Below, piece by piece: positions 1-7,900 of a stretch of DNA of 14,227 nucleotides. The notes under the pieces are model-generated. The model was not told where the DNA came from, made no database searches, and worked only from the letters and a program-made list of their open reading frames with translations. The position numbers and the translations under genes are program-made. This DNA is from an uncultured Clostridia bacterium (GTDB lineage Bacteria; Bacillota; Clostridia; Oscillospirales; Acutalibacteraceae), in contig CAMFZJ010000022.1 in assembly GCA_946004305.1 (NCBI GenBank), forward strand, positions 1 through 14,227, written 5' to 3'. Position 1 is the first letter of the stretch. The number at the start of each line of letters is the position of its first letter.

Positions 1-117
1 ACAAAGCCTGTTTTGAAATATGTTGAGCTTGCACAGCAGGAGGCAGATTTCGGACCCATGATTGAAACTGCCCTTGAAAATCTTAAGGTAACATATATTA
101 ACCCCAGGGAGGATTAG
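1..117 (+). CDS. C-terminal end of an unidentified protein (5' truncated by window)
   Basis: Reading frame 1 is open from the first base to a TAG stop at 115-117 and gives 38 residues ending ...TYINPRED. I do not recognise the family from this tail: it is a mixed, probably helical segment (ELAQQEADF, IETALENL) with no membrane segment or sorting signal. It belongs to the same transcription unit as the sortase that follows, because the ribosome binding site of the sortase (AGGGAGG, 106-112) lies inside this gene and only 2 nt separate its stop from the next start. That arrangement suggests translational coupling. The frame and stop are seen directly; operon membership is inferred from spacing; the function is unknown. 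Confidence 0.6.
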   Translation, partial: TKPVLKYVELAQQEADFGPMIETALENLKVTYINPRED

Positions 118-122
118 TTTTG
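106..122 (+). promoter_or_regulatory. Ribosome binding site and TTG start of the sortase gene
   Basis: AGGGAGG at 106-112 is followed by a 7-nt spacer and TTG at 120-122. The stop codon of the upstream gene (115-117) lies between the two. No in-frame ATG occurs until residue 51, which would remove the first strands of the N-terminal domain, so the TTG start is preferred. Confidence 0.8.
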
Positions 123-2165
123 AATATCAAGGTTTTATCTATAACCACAAAACATAATAAAACTGATATAACTGAATATTCAAAAGATCTTGAAAAAGCT
201 TTTGCCGAAAATGGCGATAGGGTAGATTTTAAGGAAATAAGGGGAAGTATTCCTTTTATTGAGCTTGAAATGAAAAAGTCATTGCAGGAAAACATTGACT
301 TTATGGTTATTGCCAACGCTTTAGGTGATAACTGCGAAATGGATTTCAGAAAGCTTTTTGCAGGAATTATCTATCGCGGTGAAGCTAAGGTACAGGAAAA
401 GCTTAATGTAAAGCCTAAAAAGAGTTTTAAAGAAAAGCTTTGCGGTGTTAAAGCCTCAATAAAAGCAATTTCCAAAAAGCTTAAAAACCTTACTAAAAAG
501 CATAAGGAAAGACCGGAAATTCCTGAAATATCTTACAATAAAAAGAAAACTCAGGTGTTTTCTTTAGAAATTGCTACAGAGGACAAGACTGCCTATACAT
601 TCAGCTACAGAGGTACAAAGGTTGTAGTCTTACCTACGGGTACAAAGTCTGAGAACATCCCTGAAATAGTTAAAAAGGCTAAGGAAAAGTTCATTGAAAA
701 AAGCAAAGAATTTCCAAACGGATACAGACTTATTCCTAAAACCTACAGGGTACTCACTTTTACCCAAAGGTATCTTCCCCAGAGGTTTGACTGTTTTGAA
801 GAAAAGCTGAGAAAGTCTGTGCTGCTGGTAGCCTTGTGCGTGTTTGTTGTTACCGGATGTATGTTAGTATATAACATATATGTTCTGCCAATGCAGAATG
901 AAGCTATCCAAAGTGATATTCAGACTATTTTCTATGAAACAGAAACTGACGCTCAGGGTAACACAAAAACCGCAAAGGAAAAGAACTGGGGTAAGCTTAA
1001 GAAAATTAACAGCGATATTAAAGGCTGGATACAGATAAATGACACAAAAATTGACTATCCCATACTTCAATGTAAAAGCGACAATATTGACAATCAGTTC
1101 TATTTGTACCACGATTATAAAAAGAACAGCTCATCTTTTGGAAGTATCTTTATAGACTACCGAAGCAAAAAGGGTATGAGCAGTAAAAATGTTGTAATTC
1201 ACGGACACCATATGATGGACGGCAGTATGTTCGGAGAATTGATGAAATATGGAGGCAGAGGGGGAGGAAACCTGAGCTTCTACAAAAAATCTCCAACTGT
1301 ACAAATCAGTACCCCAAAGGGCGGTACGGAAACTTATAAAATTATTTCTGTTTTTAAGTCAAATGTTGACCCTGCTCAGGGTGAGTTTTTTGATTTTTAC
1401 TGCGGCAGCTTTAAAAGTGACGCCCAGTTTATGAACTATGTTTACAATCTGAGAATACGCTCTCTCATCAATTGCCCTGTTACAGTTAATGAGGATGACC
1501 AAATTATTTCTTTGGTTACCTGTTCTTATGAGTTCAGAGATTTTCGTACTGTGGTTGTTGCAAGAAAATGCCGTAAGGGAGAAAGCCCAAAGGTTGACGT
1601 AAGCTCAGCAACTTTGAACAATTCCGCAATATGGCCTCAATGTTATTACAGCAGAAGCGGTGGTTCCCGTCCTGCAATTTCAACCTTTAAAGAAGCTTTG
1701 AAGTCAAAGAAAATCAACTGGTATGACGGCTCTGCAAAACTGAAAGGCTCAGAGGAACTGCCCACTACAGTTACGGAAACTACCGAGCCTACAACACAGG
1801 CTACCGAAAAGGCAACAAAGCCAAAGGTTCAAAAATACACCGTGAAGATATACAATCGCGGAAAATTAATAAGCACACAAAAAATTAAAAAGGGCGGAAG
1901 TGTTAAGATTCCGAAGATTAGTAAAACCTACATAAGCGGAAAATACAGATATACCTTTAAGGGCTGGAAGGTTACCAAGGGACGTTCTGTTAAAAAGGTA
2001 AACGGAAATATGAATGTTGTAGCTAAGTATAAAAAGACCAAGCTTAATATTCCGAAACCTACAAAGGCTACCAAGCCTACCGTCAAGCCAACCGTTAAGC
2101 CTACAGAACCCCCAAAACCTGTAGCCACGGAAGCTACCCAGCCAACTACAGAACCAAAGGAATAA
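120..2165 (+). CDS. Class B sortase with MoCF-like cytoplasmic N-domain and B-repeat-like C-terminal extension
   Basis: Membrane-anchored cysteine transpeptidase that would cleave a sorting motif in exported proteins and join them to the cell wall. The 681 residues fall into five parts. (1) Residues 1-195 form a cytoplasmic alpha/beta domain that resembles a degenerate molybdopterin-binding (MoCF/CinA-N) fold: DFMVIANALG at 60-69 sits where TGGLG would be and VVVLPTG at 168-174 where the LPG loop would be, with a Lys-rich insertion at about 98-145. (2) One transmembrane helix, 234-256, gives N-in/C-out topology. (3) The sortase B domain covers about 288-537, with GWIQI at 302-306, catalytic His363 in HGHHMMDGSMFG, Cys468 in LVTC and Arg476 in RTVVVARK. 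(4) A Thr/Pro/Glu linker spans 548-569. (5) An InlB-type B-repeat-like module lies at 571-638, followed by a Lys/Pro/Thr-rich tail. Usual class B sortases are about 250 residues and end after the catalytic domain, so both extensions are unusual. The gene sits between an unknown partial gene and a small MoCF-like gene at 2-3 nt spacing, so it is probably in an operon. The sortase assignment is secure; the N-domain assignment is pattern-based inference. Confidence 0.9.
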   Translation: MNIKVLSITTKHNKTDITEYSKDLEKAFAENGDRVDFKEIRGSIPFIELEMKKSLQENIDFMVIANALGDNCEMDFRKLFAGIIYRGEAKVQEKLNVKPKKSFKEKLCGVKASIKAISKKLKNLTKKHKERPEIPEISYNKKKTQVFSLEIATEDKTAYTFSYRGTKVVVLPTGTKSENIPEIVKKAKEKFIEKSKEFPNGYRLIPKTYRVLTFTQRYLPQRFDCFEEKLRKSVLLVALCVFVVTGCMLVYNIYVLPMQNEAIQSDIQTIFYETETDAQGNTKTAKEKNWGKLKKINSDIKGWIQINDTKIDYPILQCKSDNIDNQFYLYHDYKKNSSSFGSIFIDYRSKKGMSSKNVVIHGHHMMDGSMFGELMKYGGRGGGNLSFYKKSPTVQISTPKGGTETYKIISVFKSNVDPAQGEFFDFYCGSFKSDAQFMNYVYNLRIRSLINCPVTVNEDDQIISLVTCSYEFRDFRTVVVARKCRKGESPKVDVSSATLNNSAIWPQCYYSRSGGSRPAISTFKEALKSKKINWYDGSAKLKGSEELPTTVTETTEPTTQATEKATKPKVQKYTVKIYNRGKLISTQKIKKGGSVKIPKISKTYISGKYRYTFKGWKVTKGRSVKKVNGNMNVVAKYKKTKLNIPKPTKATKPTVKPTVKPTEPPKPVATEATQPTTEPKE

Positions 2166-2168
2166 GCT

Positions 2169-2582
2169 ATGAATTGTGAAATTATTTTTTACCTTGCAAG
2201 GAAAACAAGCCTGTGTGAAAAAACCTTGAAAAAGGAAATCGCTGACCTGAATATTCACCCCCACACGTCTTTTTTCGCAACAACGCCTGAAAGCCTGGGT
2301 ACTCATATTATAAATTCCCTTGAAAGAAGCAATGTGGTTTTTATTACAGGAGGGCTTGGAAGCTTTGGCAAAATCGGAATTGAAAACGTGCTTTCAAAGG
2401 CTCTGGCCTATAAAATGCCTGATGATATTAAAAAGCTAAAAAACCCATTATCCTCAAATGACGGATATATTATCAGACAGGGAGGACAGCTTATTGTAGT
2501 CCTTCCTGATGAGCCACAGGAGATACAGGCTGTATTTTCCGATTCACTAATGGGATATTTAAAAGCTTTTTCGTCCCAATAA
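2169..2582 (+). CDS. Small MoCF/CinA-N-like (molybdopterin-binding fold) protein
   Basis: A 137-residue soluble protein with the layout of the MoCF_biosynth fold found in MogA, MoaB, MoeA and the N-terminus of CinA. An initial strand (EIIFYL, 4-9) leads to ERSNVVFITGGLG at 52-64, which matches the CinA pattern of an 'eRsDlVi.TGGLG' strand and loop. Near the C-terminus, GGQLIVVLPDEPQEI at 105-119 corresponds to the CinA 'vLPGpP.Em' loop. The acidic pair that normally follows TGGLGPT is absent (SFGKIG at 65-70 instead), so cofactor or metal binding may be altered or lost. At 137 residues it is shorter than the roughly 165-residue CinA N-domain and lacks the CinA C-terminal deamidase domain, so it is not a full CinA. 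It starts 3 nt after the sortase stop; AAAGGA at 2156-2161 is a well-spaced ribosome binding site. The neighbouring sortase appears to carry a diverged copy of the same fold, so the two products may interact; that is inference. No other molybdenum-cofactor gene is visible, so a role in cofactor synthesis is not supported here. Confidence 0.7.
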   Translation: MNCEIIFYLARKTSLCEKTLKKEIADLNIHPHTSFFATTPESLGTHIINSLERSNVVFITGGLGSFGKIGIENVLSKALAYKMPDDIKKLKNPLSSNDGYIIRQGGQLIVVLPDEPQEIQAVFSDSLMGYLKAFSSQ

Positions 2583-2662
2583 GGCAAAATCCGAAAATAC
2601 CTGTTTTAAATTTTAAGTATTCTTTAACAAAAAAACTGTGGAATTTTTATATATTATTCACC

Positions 2663-2691
2663 TAGAAATTGTTGAATATCTTTAGTACAAT
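2663..2691 (+). promoter_or_regulatory. Putative sigma-A promoter for the 2741 secreted protein gene
   Basis: TAGAAA at 2663-2668 (4 of 6 to the -35 consensus), a 17-nt spacer and TACAAT at 2686-2691 (5 of 6 to the -10 consensus), in a very AT-rich context. This predicts a transcript start near 2698 and a leader of about 43 nt ending in AAAGGAG (2727-2733) seven bases before the ATG. No convincing terminator follows the preceding gene at 2583-2660, so read-through from the sortase operon remains possible. Confidence 0.5.
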
Positions 2692-2740
2692 ATATATGAG
2701 AAATTGTTTTCTGAAAAAACAAATATAAAGGAGAAAAATT

Positions 2741-4480
2741 ATGAAAATGTTTAAGAAAAGTTTAGCAATGCTTTTGACTGTTCTTATGCTTGTTTCTGTA
2801 ATGGCAGTTGCAGGTATCAGTGCTTCTGCTGAAGAAGGCGCAGAAGAACCGACTACACCTTCAGAAACCACAGTCTATTTTGTAAATTCCGACAAATGGA
2901 AAGCTGTAAGTGTATATTGCTACAGCACAGCCGGCGGTGAAGAAGTTGCATGGCCGGGCTTGCCTGCTACAGTAGTAGACGCTGACAAGGGTGTGTATTC
3001 ATATGACCCGGGCGAATTTGACAGAATTATTTTCAACAACAATAACGGCGGTTCACAGACTGGAAACTTGGATCCCACAGGTAACTACGGCAAGTATTTT
3101 GAGCCACAGACAGCTAAATTCTATGATTCAGTTGATGAAGCAATTGAGGCTACAAAGTCTTACGTTCCTGCTAAGTACTACGCTATCGGTTCCGAAGGTC
3201 TTTTTGGTGCTCAGTGGCTTTTAAAGGACAAGAACTCTGCTATGACATCTCTTGATAAGGATACATTCATCCTTACAATTGAGAATGTTAAGGCAGGCAC
3301 ATATGAGTATAAGGTAAACAACGGAACATGGGATGAGGTTTATCCTGACGGTATTGAAAATCCTACAGTTACAGTTGCTGAGGACGGCTCAACAGTTACT
3401 ATCATTCTTGACCCATCCAGAGGTTACCCGATTGTGGGAGTAAACGAAACTCCGGTTTACCCTGAAATTGTACCAACAGAGCCTGAAACAGAGCCGGCTA
3501 CTGAGGAGGAAACCGTTCCTGCTACAACTCCTGTTGTTACTGCAGGTAAAGCACAGATTAACGTAACTTCAAATGTTTGTGCTTCTTCAAAAGCTACATA
3601 TGATTTGAGCCGTGACAAGAGCTTTACAGTTAAGTTCAACCTTAAGGCTGCTAATAAGATTCTTAACGGTCAGGGCTATCTTGAGTATGACAGCAGTGTT
3701 CTGAAGCTTGACAGCTTTACAATGCCTAACATTGCTAATGCCGTAATTAACACAGAGCTTGCAGATATGGTTAAGTTTAACTATACTGACTGTCAGAACA
3801 ACTATGATTTTACATCATCAAAGGTTTATGCAGAAGCTAAATTCACATTTATTGCTTCTTCAAACACAAATGTTAAGTTCACAGTAGAAGAACTTGACGC
3901 TACAGGATCAAGCGGTGATATTGCTTACGTTACAGGAGGCAATAAGGTAGGTAAATTTGAGTGCAGTGCAAAGCTTTCAACACCGACAGCTCCTGCTCCA
4001 AAGCTTGCAGCTTCAAGTGCAAAGAAGAACGCAGGTCAGACCTACACAATCAAGGTAAATAATAAGCCAAGCGGCACAACCCTTGCTTTCTCATCAAACA
4101 AAAAGAAAGTTGCTACCGTAACTTCAAAGGGTAAGGTAACTGCTCTTACAAAGGGTACAGCAACAATTTCCGTAAAGTTTATGAAGGGTAAGACTGTTCA
4201 GAAAACTCTTAAGTTCACAATGACAGTTAAGAACAATCCTAAGCTTTCAAAGAATACATTAACTATTAAGAAGGCAGGTAAATCTGCTACAGTTAAAATT
4301 TCAGGCAAGGCTTCTTCCGTAAAGAATAAGTATAGTGTTAAGAACAAGAAGATTGCAAAGGTAACAACTAAGAGCAAGAGCGCTAAGAAGGTTACAATTA
4401 AGGGCCTTAAGAAGGGCAAAACTACTGTTACAATCACAGTAAACGGCAAGGCTCTGAAACTGACAGTTAAAGTTAAATAA
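2741..4480 (+). CDS. Secreted starch-binding protein: CBM26-like, X25-like, cohesin-like and two Ig-like modules
   Basis: A 579-residue exported, multi-modular protein with no catalytic domain that I can see, probably acting outside the cell in starch binding or assembly. It starts with a Sec signal peptide (MKMFKK, hydrophobic core 8-26, likely cleavage after ASA at residue 30). Residues 43-120 match a CBM26 starch-binding module: TVYFVN, Trp53, AWPG at 70-73, IIFNN and QTGNL at 106-110. Residues 143-230 resemble an X25-type module (AGTYEYKVNNGTW, 185-197). A Thr/Glu/Pro linker at 240-264 leads to a cohesin-like beta-sandwich at 270-413 (GYLEYDSSVLKLDSF). Residues 421-498 are a BIG2-like Ig module and 500-579 a second, very Lys-rich Ig-like module. 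The protein ends in VKVK with no LPxTG-like motif, membrane helix or charged tail, so it is predicted to be released or held non-covalently, for example by the basic C-terminal module binding the wall. AAAGGAG at 2727-2733 supports the ATG at 2741. Its cohesin-like module resembles the two in the protein encoded from 12505. Module identities rest on motif recognition only. Confidence 0.85.
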   Translation: MKMFKKSLAMLLTVLMLVSVMAVAGISASAEEGAEEPTTPSETTVYFVNSDKWKAVSVYCYSTAGGEEVAWPGLPATVVDADKGVYSYDPGEFDRIIFNNNNGGSQTGNLDPTGNYGKYFEPQTAKFYDSVDEAIEATKSYVPAKYYAIGSEGLFGAQWLLKDKNSAMTSLDKDTFILTIENVKAGTYEYKVNNGTWDEVYPDGIENPTVTVAEDGSTVTIILDPSRGYPIVGVNETPVYPEIVPTEPETEPATEEETVPATTPVVTAGKAQINVTSNVCASSKATYDLSRDKSFTVKFNLKAANKILNGQGYLEYDSSVLKLDSFTMPNIANAVINTELADMVKFNYTDCQNNYDFTSSKVYAEAKFTFIASSNTNVKFTVEELDATGSSGDIAYVTGGNKVGKFECSAKLSTPTAPAPKLAASSAKKNAGQTYTIKVNNKPSGTTLAFSSNKKKVATVTSKGKVTALTKGTATISVKFMKGKTVQKTLKFTMTVKNNPKLSKNTLTIKKAGKSATVKISGKASSVKNKYSVKNKKIAKVTTKSKSAKKVTIKGLKKGKTTVTITVNGKALKLTVKVK

Positions 4481-4507
4481 CTTAGATTTATTAAACAAAA
4501 CAATCTT

Positions 4508-4552
4508 ATAACAACAAGGCTCCCCGAATTATTCGGGGAGCCTTGTTGTTAT
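4508..4552 (+). terminator. Intrinsic, probably bidirectional terminator after the 2741 gene
   Basis: A perfect 21-bp inverted repeat: left arm 4508-4528, TTA loop 4529-4531, right arm 4532-4552. The GC-rich core GGCTCCCCGAA pairs with TTCGGGGAGCC, and the outer part is A-rich on the left and T-rich on the right (TTGTTGTTAT). Read as a terminator, the core stem is followed by a U-rich run on the + strand, and the mirror image holds on the - strand. It lies 28 nt after the stop of the secreted protein gene and insulates it from the rpoB promoter. Confidence 0.85.
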
Positions 4553-4691
4553 GGTGTTAATCAATCGGCTACGCTAAATTATAAAGATGATTACGACAGT
4601 TCACATTTTACCCACTTTGCCGAGTGTTCCCTACATATTTTCTTCTTTGCAAAATAAAATTACATTTTTTTGAAAAATTTTGAAAAAATTA
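4553..4691. other. Non-coding spacer upstream of the rpoB promoter
   Basis: This is the first part of the 427-base stretch without a gene between 4480 and 4908. I see no coding region, tRNA or repeat in it. Its last 40 bases (about 4651-4690) are runs of A and T such as TTTTTTGAAAAATTTTGAAAAAATT, which would act as an A-tract/UP-element region directly upstream of the -35 box. Confidence 0.5.
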
Positions 4692-4720
4692 TTGACTTTT
4701 TAACAAAAGTGTAATACAAT
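4692..4720 (+). promoter_or_regulatory. Strong sigma-A promoter of the rpoBC operon
   Basis: TTGACT at 4692-4697, a 17-nt spacer, and TACAAT at 4715-4720: each hexamer is one base off consensus with ideal spacing. An A/T-tract region immediately upstream could serve as an UP element. The predicted transcript starts near 4727, giving an unusually long leader of about 180 nt before the rpoB ATG. A housekeeping operon with its own strong promoter fits the absence of rplJ/rplL directly upstream. Confidence 0.8.
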
Positions 4721-4726
4721 CTTATA

Positions 4727-4907
4727 CTAAGTGAAAATGGGGATTTGTCCGATTTTTGTTTTAAAATTAAAAACTGAAACAGAAATATTATCACAAATTT
4801 TTACTCTTGTCAAGTTTTTATTTTCTGCATTTTTCAGACAGATTTCTACTTTCGTTTTATCCGATTTTGTTAGAAAAAATGGAATTTTTATAAGGAGTGA
4901 TACGCCA
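4727..4907 (+). promoter_or_regulatory. Long 5' leader of rpoB mRNA
   Basis: About 180 nt lie between the predicted transcript start and the rpoB start codon. The leader is AT-rich. It contains a possible long stem in which CTGAAA (4774-4779) and CAGAAA (4780-4785) pair with TTTCAG (4832-4837) and TTTCTG (4822-4827) around a 4-nt bulge. It also has a near-direct repeat, TCCGATTTTTGTT at 4748-4760 and TCCGATTTTGTT at 4860-4871. It ends with AAGGAG at 4892-4897, ten bases from the ATG. I do not recognise a known riboswitch or ribosomal-protein leader in it. A regulatory role is inference. Confidence 0.4.
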
Positions 4908-7900
4908 ATGGTTAATGTTAAGCCCGTAAAGCTTGGCGCAACTGAACGAATGAGTTTTGCCAAAATCGACGAAGTAATCGATATGCCAAACCTCATTGAA
5001 GTACAGAAAAAGTCATACCAATGGTTCCTTGAGGAAGGACTTAAGGAAGTATTCCGTGACGTTTCCGGAATTACTGACTACACCGGCAACTTTGTGCTGG
5101 ATTTCCTTGACTATGAGCTGGATGTGGAGCATCCTAACTACAGCGTTATCGAATGTAAAGAGCGTGACGCAACTTATTCTGCTCCCCTGAGAGTTCAGGC
5201 AAGACTTCTCAACAAGGAAACAGGGGAAATTAAAGAAAACAATGTTTTCATGGGTGATTTCCCGCTTATGACAGACAGCGGCACATTTGTTATCAACGGT
5301 GCAGAGCGTGTTATTGTATCTCAGCTTGTTCGTTCTCCGGGTGTTTACTACAAAATGGAACACGACAAAACAGGTAAGGAGCTTTTCTTCTCGACTGTTA
5401 TTCCTAATCGTGGTGCATGGCTGGAGTACGAAAATGACGTAAATGACGTTTTCTATGTTCACATTGATAAGAACAGAAAAGTTCCGATTACTGCTTTTAT
5501 CCGTGCTTTAGGACTTGGAACAGATGCTGAAATTCTTGACTTCTTCGGTGATGACGCAAGAATTAAGGCAACTATCGAAAAAGATCCTACCAAGTCTGTT
5601 GAGGAAGGTATGATTGAGGTTTACAAGAAACTCAGACCTTCAGAGCCTCCTACAATCGAAAGCGCACAGACTCATATTAACAATCTATTCTTTGACCCCC
5701 GCCGTTATGATATGTCAAGAGTAGGTCGTTATAAATACAATAAAAAACTTGGTCTTTCAAACCGTCTTACAGGCAGAACTCTTGCTCAGCCTGTTGCCAA
5801 TCCACGTACAGGAGAGCTTATGGGTAACATAGGCGATGTAATCAACAGAGCTAAGGCTCTGGAAATGGAGAACGCCGGCGTATCTGTAGCCTATGTCAAG
5901 TCAGAAAAGGATGACAAGGACATTAAGATTATCTCCAACGGAATGGTTGACATCAGCAATTACGTTGATTTTGATGCAAAGAAAGAATGTGAAATCAACG
6001 AGAATGTTTCTTTTGCCGTTCTCTGCGAAATCCTTGATTCTGCCGAGAATACAGAACAGCTTAAGGAAATGCTCAGAGATAGAAAAGCTGAGTTAATTCC
6101 TAACCACATTACTATTGACGATATTTTCGCATCCATTAACTATATGAACTGCCTTGCAGAGGGAGTTGGTACCACAGACGATATCGACCACTTAGGCAAC
6201 CGCCGTATCCGTTGCGTAGGCGAGCTTCTGCAAAATCAGTTCAGAATCGGTTTCAGCCGTCTTGACAGAGTTATCCACGAGAGAATGACTCTCCAGAATC
6301 AGGACGCTGAAACAATGACTCCTAACACACTTATCAATATCCGTCCCGTAACTGCTGCAATTCGTGAGTTCTTCGGTTCTTCACCGCTTTCACAGTTTAT
6401 GGACCAGAACAACCCTCTTGCAGAGCTTACTCACAAGCGCCGTCTTTCAGCTCTTGGTCCGGGCGGTCTTTCAAGAGACAGAGCAGGATTTGAGGTTCGT
6501 GACGTTCACTATACCCACTACGGCCGTATGTGTCCTATCGAAACTCCTGAAGGTCCTAACATCGGTCTTATATCTTACCTTGCGACTTTTGCAAGAATTA
6601 ACGAATATGGCTTCATTGAAGCACCTTTCCGCAAGATTGATAAGGAAACAGGTGTTGTAACTGACGAAGTAGTTTATATGACAGCTGATCAGGAAGACGA
6701 CTTCGCTGTAGCACAGGCTAACGAACCTCTTGATGAAAACGGACGTTTTGTTAATAAGAGAGTTGTCGGCAGATACAGAGACGGCTTCGTTGAGTACGCT
6801 CCTGACCGTTTCGACTATATGGACGTTTCTCCGCGAATGGTTGTATCTGTTGCTACATCAATGATTCCATTCCTTGAAAATGATGATGCAAACCGTGCTC
6901 TTATGGGTTCAAACATGCAGCGTCAGGCTGTTCCCCTTCTTATTACAGAATCACCGATTGTAGGTACAGGTATGGAATACCGTGCAGGTACTGACTCAGG
7001 CAACTGTGTGCTTGCTGAGGGTGACGGTACTGTTTCAAGTGTAGACGCTGACCATATTACTGTTGTTTATGATGACGGCAATGTTAAGGAATACGGAATT
7101 ATTAAGTTCCTGAGAAGCAACCAGGGTACTTGTATTAACCAGATTCCTGTTGTTGACAAAGGCCAGCGTGTTACAAAGGGTACTGTACTTGTTGACGGTC
7201 CTGCTATCAAGAACGGTGAGGTTGCTCTCGGTAAGAATGCTCTTATCGGCTTTATGACCTGGGAAGGCTATAACTACGAGGATGCTGTTCTTATCAGCGA
7301 AAAAATTGTTAGAGAAGATAAATACACATCTATTCATATTAATGAGTATGACACAGAAGCCCGTGACACTAAGCTTGGTGCTGAAGAAATCACTCGTGAC
7401 ATTCCAAATGTCGGTGACGATATGCTTAAGGACCTTGACGAAAACGGTATTATCCATATTGGTGCCGAGGTTCACGCAGGCGACATACTTGTAGGTAAGG
7501 TTACACCTAAGGGCGAAACCGAGCTTACAGCCGAGGAAAGACTTTTAAGAGCTATCTTTGGCGAAAAGGCAAGAGAAGTAAGAGATACTTCCCTTAGAGT
7601 TCCCCACGGCGAAAGCGGTATTGTTGTTGACGTTAAGGTGTTCACTCGTGAGGAAAGCCGTAACGAGTTACAGCCCGGCGTAAACAAGGTTGTAAGAGTA
7701 TATCTTGCACAGAAAAGAAAAATCAGCGTTGGTGATAAGATGGCAGGCCGTCACGGTAATAAGGGTGTTGTATCCCGTATTTTACCTGTTGAAGATATGC
7801 CGTTCCTCCCTGACGGTACCCCACTTGATATTGTACTTAACCCATTGGGCGTACCTTCCCGTATGAATATCGGTCAGGTTCTTGAGGTTCACTTAGGATA

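Noticed and set aside
621..650. LPTGT motif in the sortase N-terminal domain, resembling an LPxTG sorting signal
   Set aside because: It lies about 60 residues before the membrane helix, on the predicted cytoplasmic side, without the hydrophobic segment and charged tail of a sorting signal. It fits better as the LPG-type loop of the MoCF-like fold.
1866..2306. Reverse-strand open frame of 146 codons across the end of the sortase gene
   Set aside because: It overlaps two well-supported + strand genes with ribosome binding sites and its product is low-complexity; treated as a shadow.
2583..2660. Possible terminator after the small MoCF-like gene (AATAC at 2596-2600 with GTATT at 2617-2621)
   Set aside because: The stem is only 5 bp and AT-rich with no following T-run; too weak to call.
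4731..4907. In-frame open extension of rpoB back to a GTG at 4731 (59 extra residues)
   Set aside because: The extension does not look like RpoB sequence, the GTG lies almost at the predicted transcript start with no ribosome binding site, and a good AAGGAG precedes the ATG at 4908.
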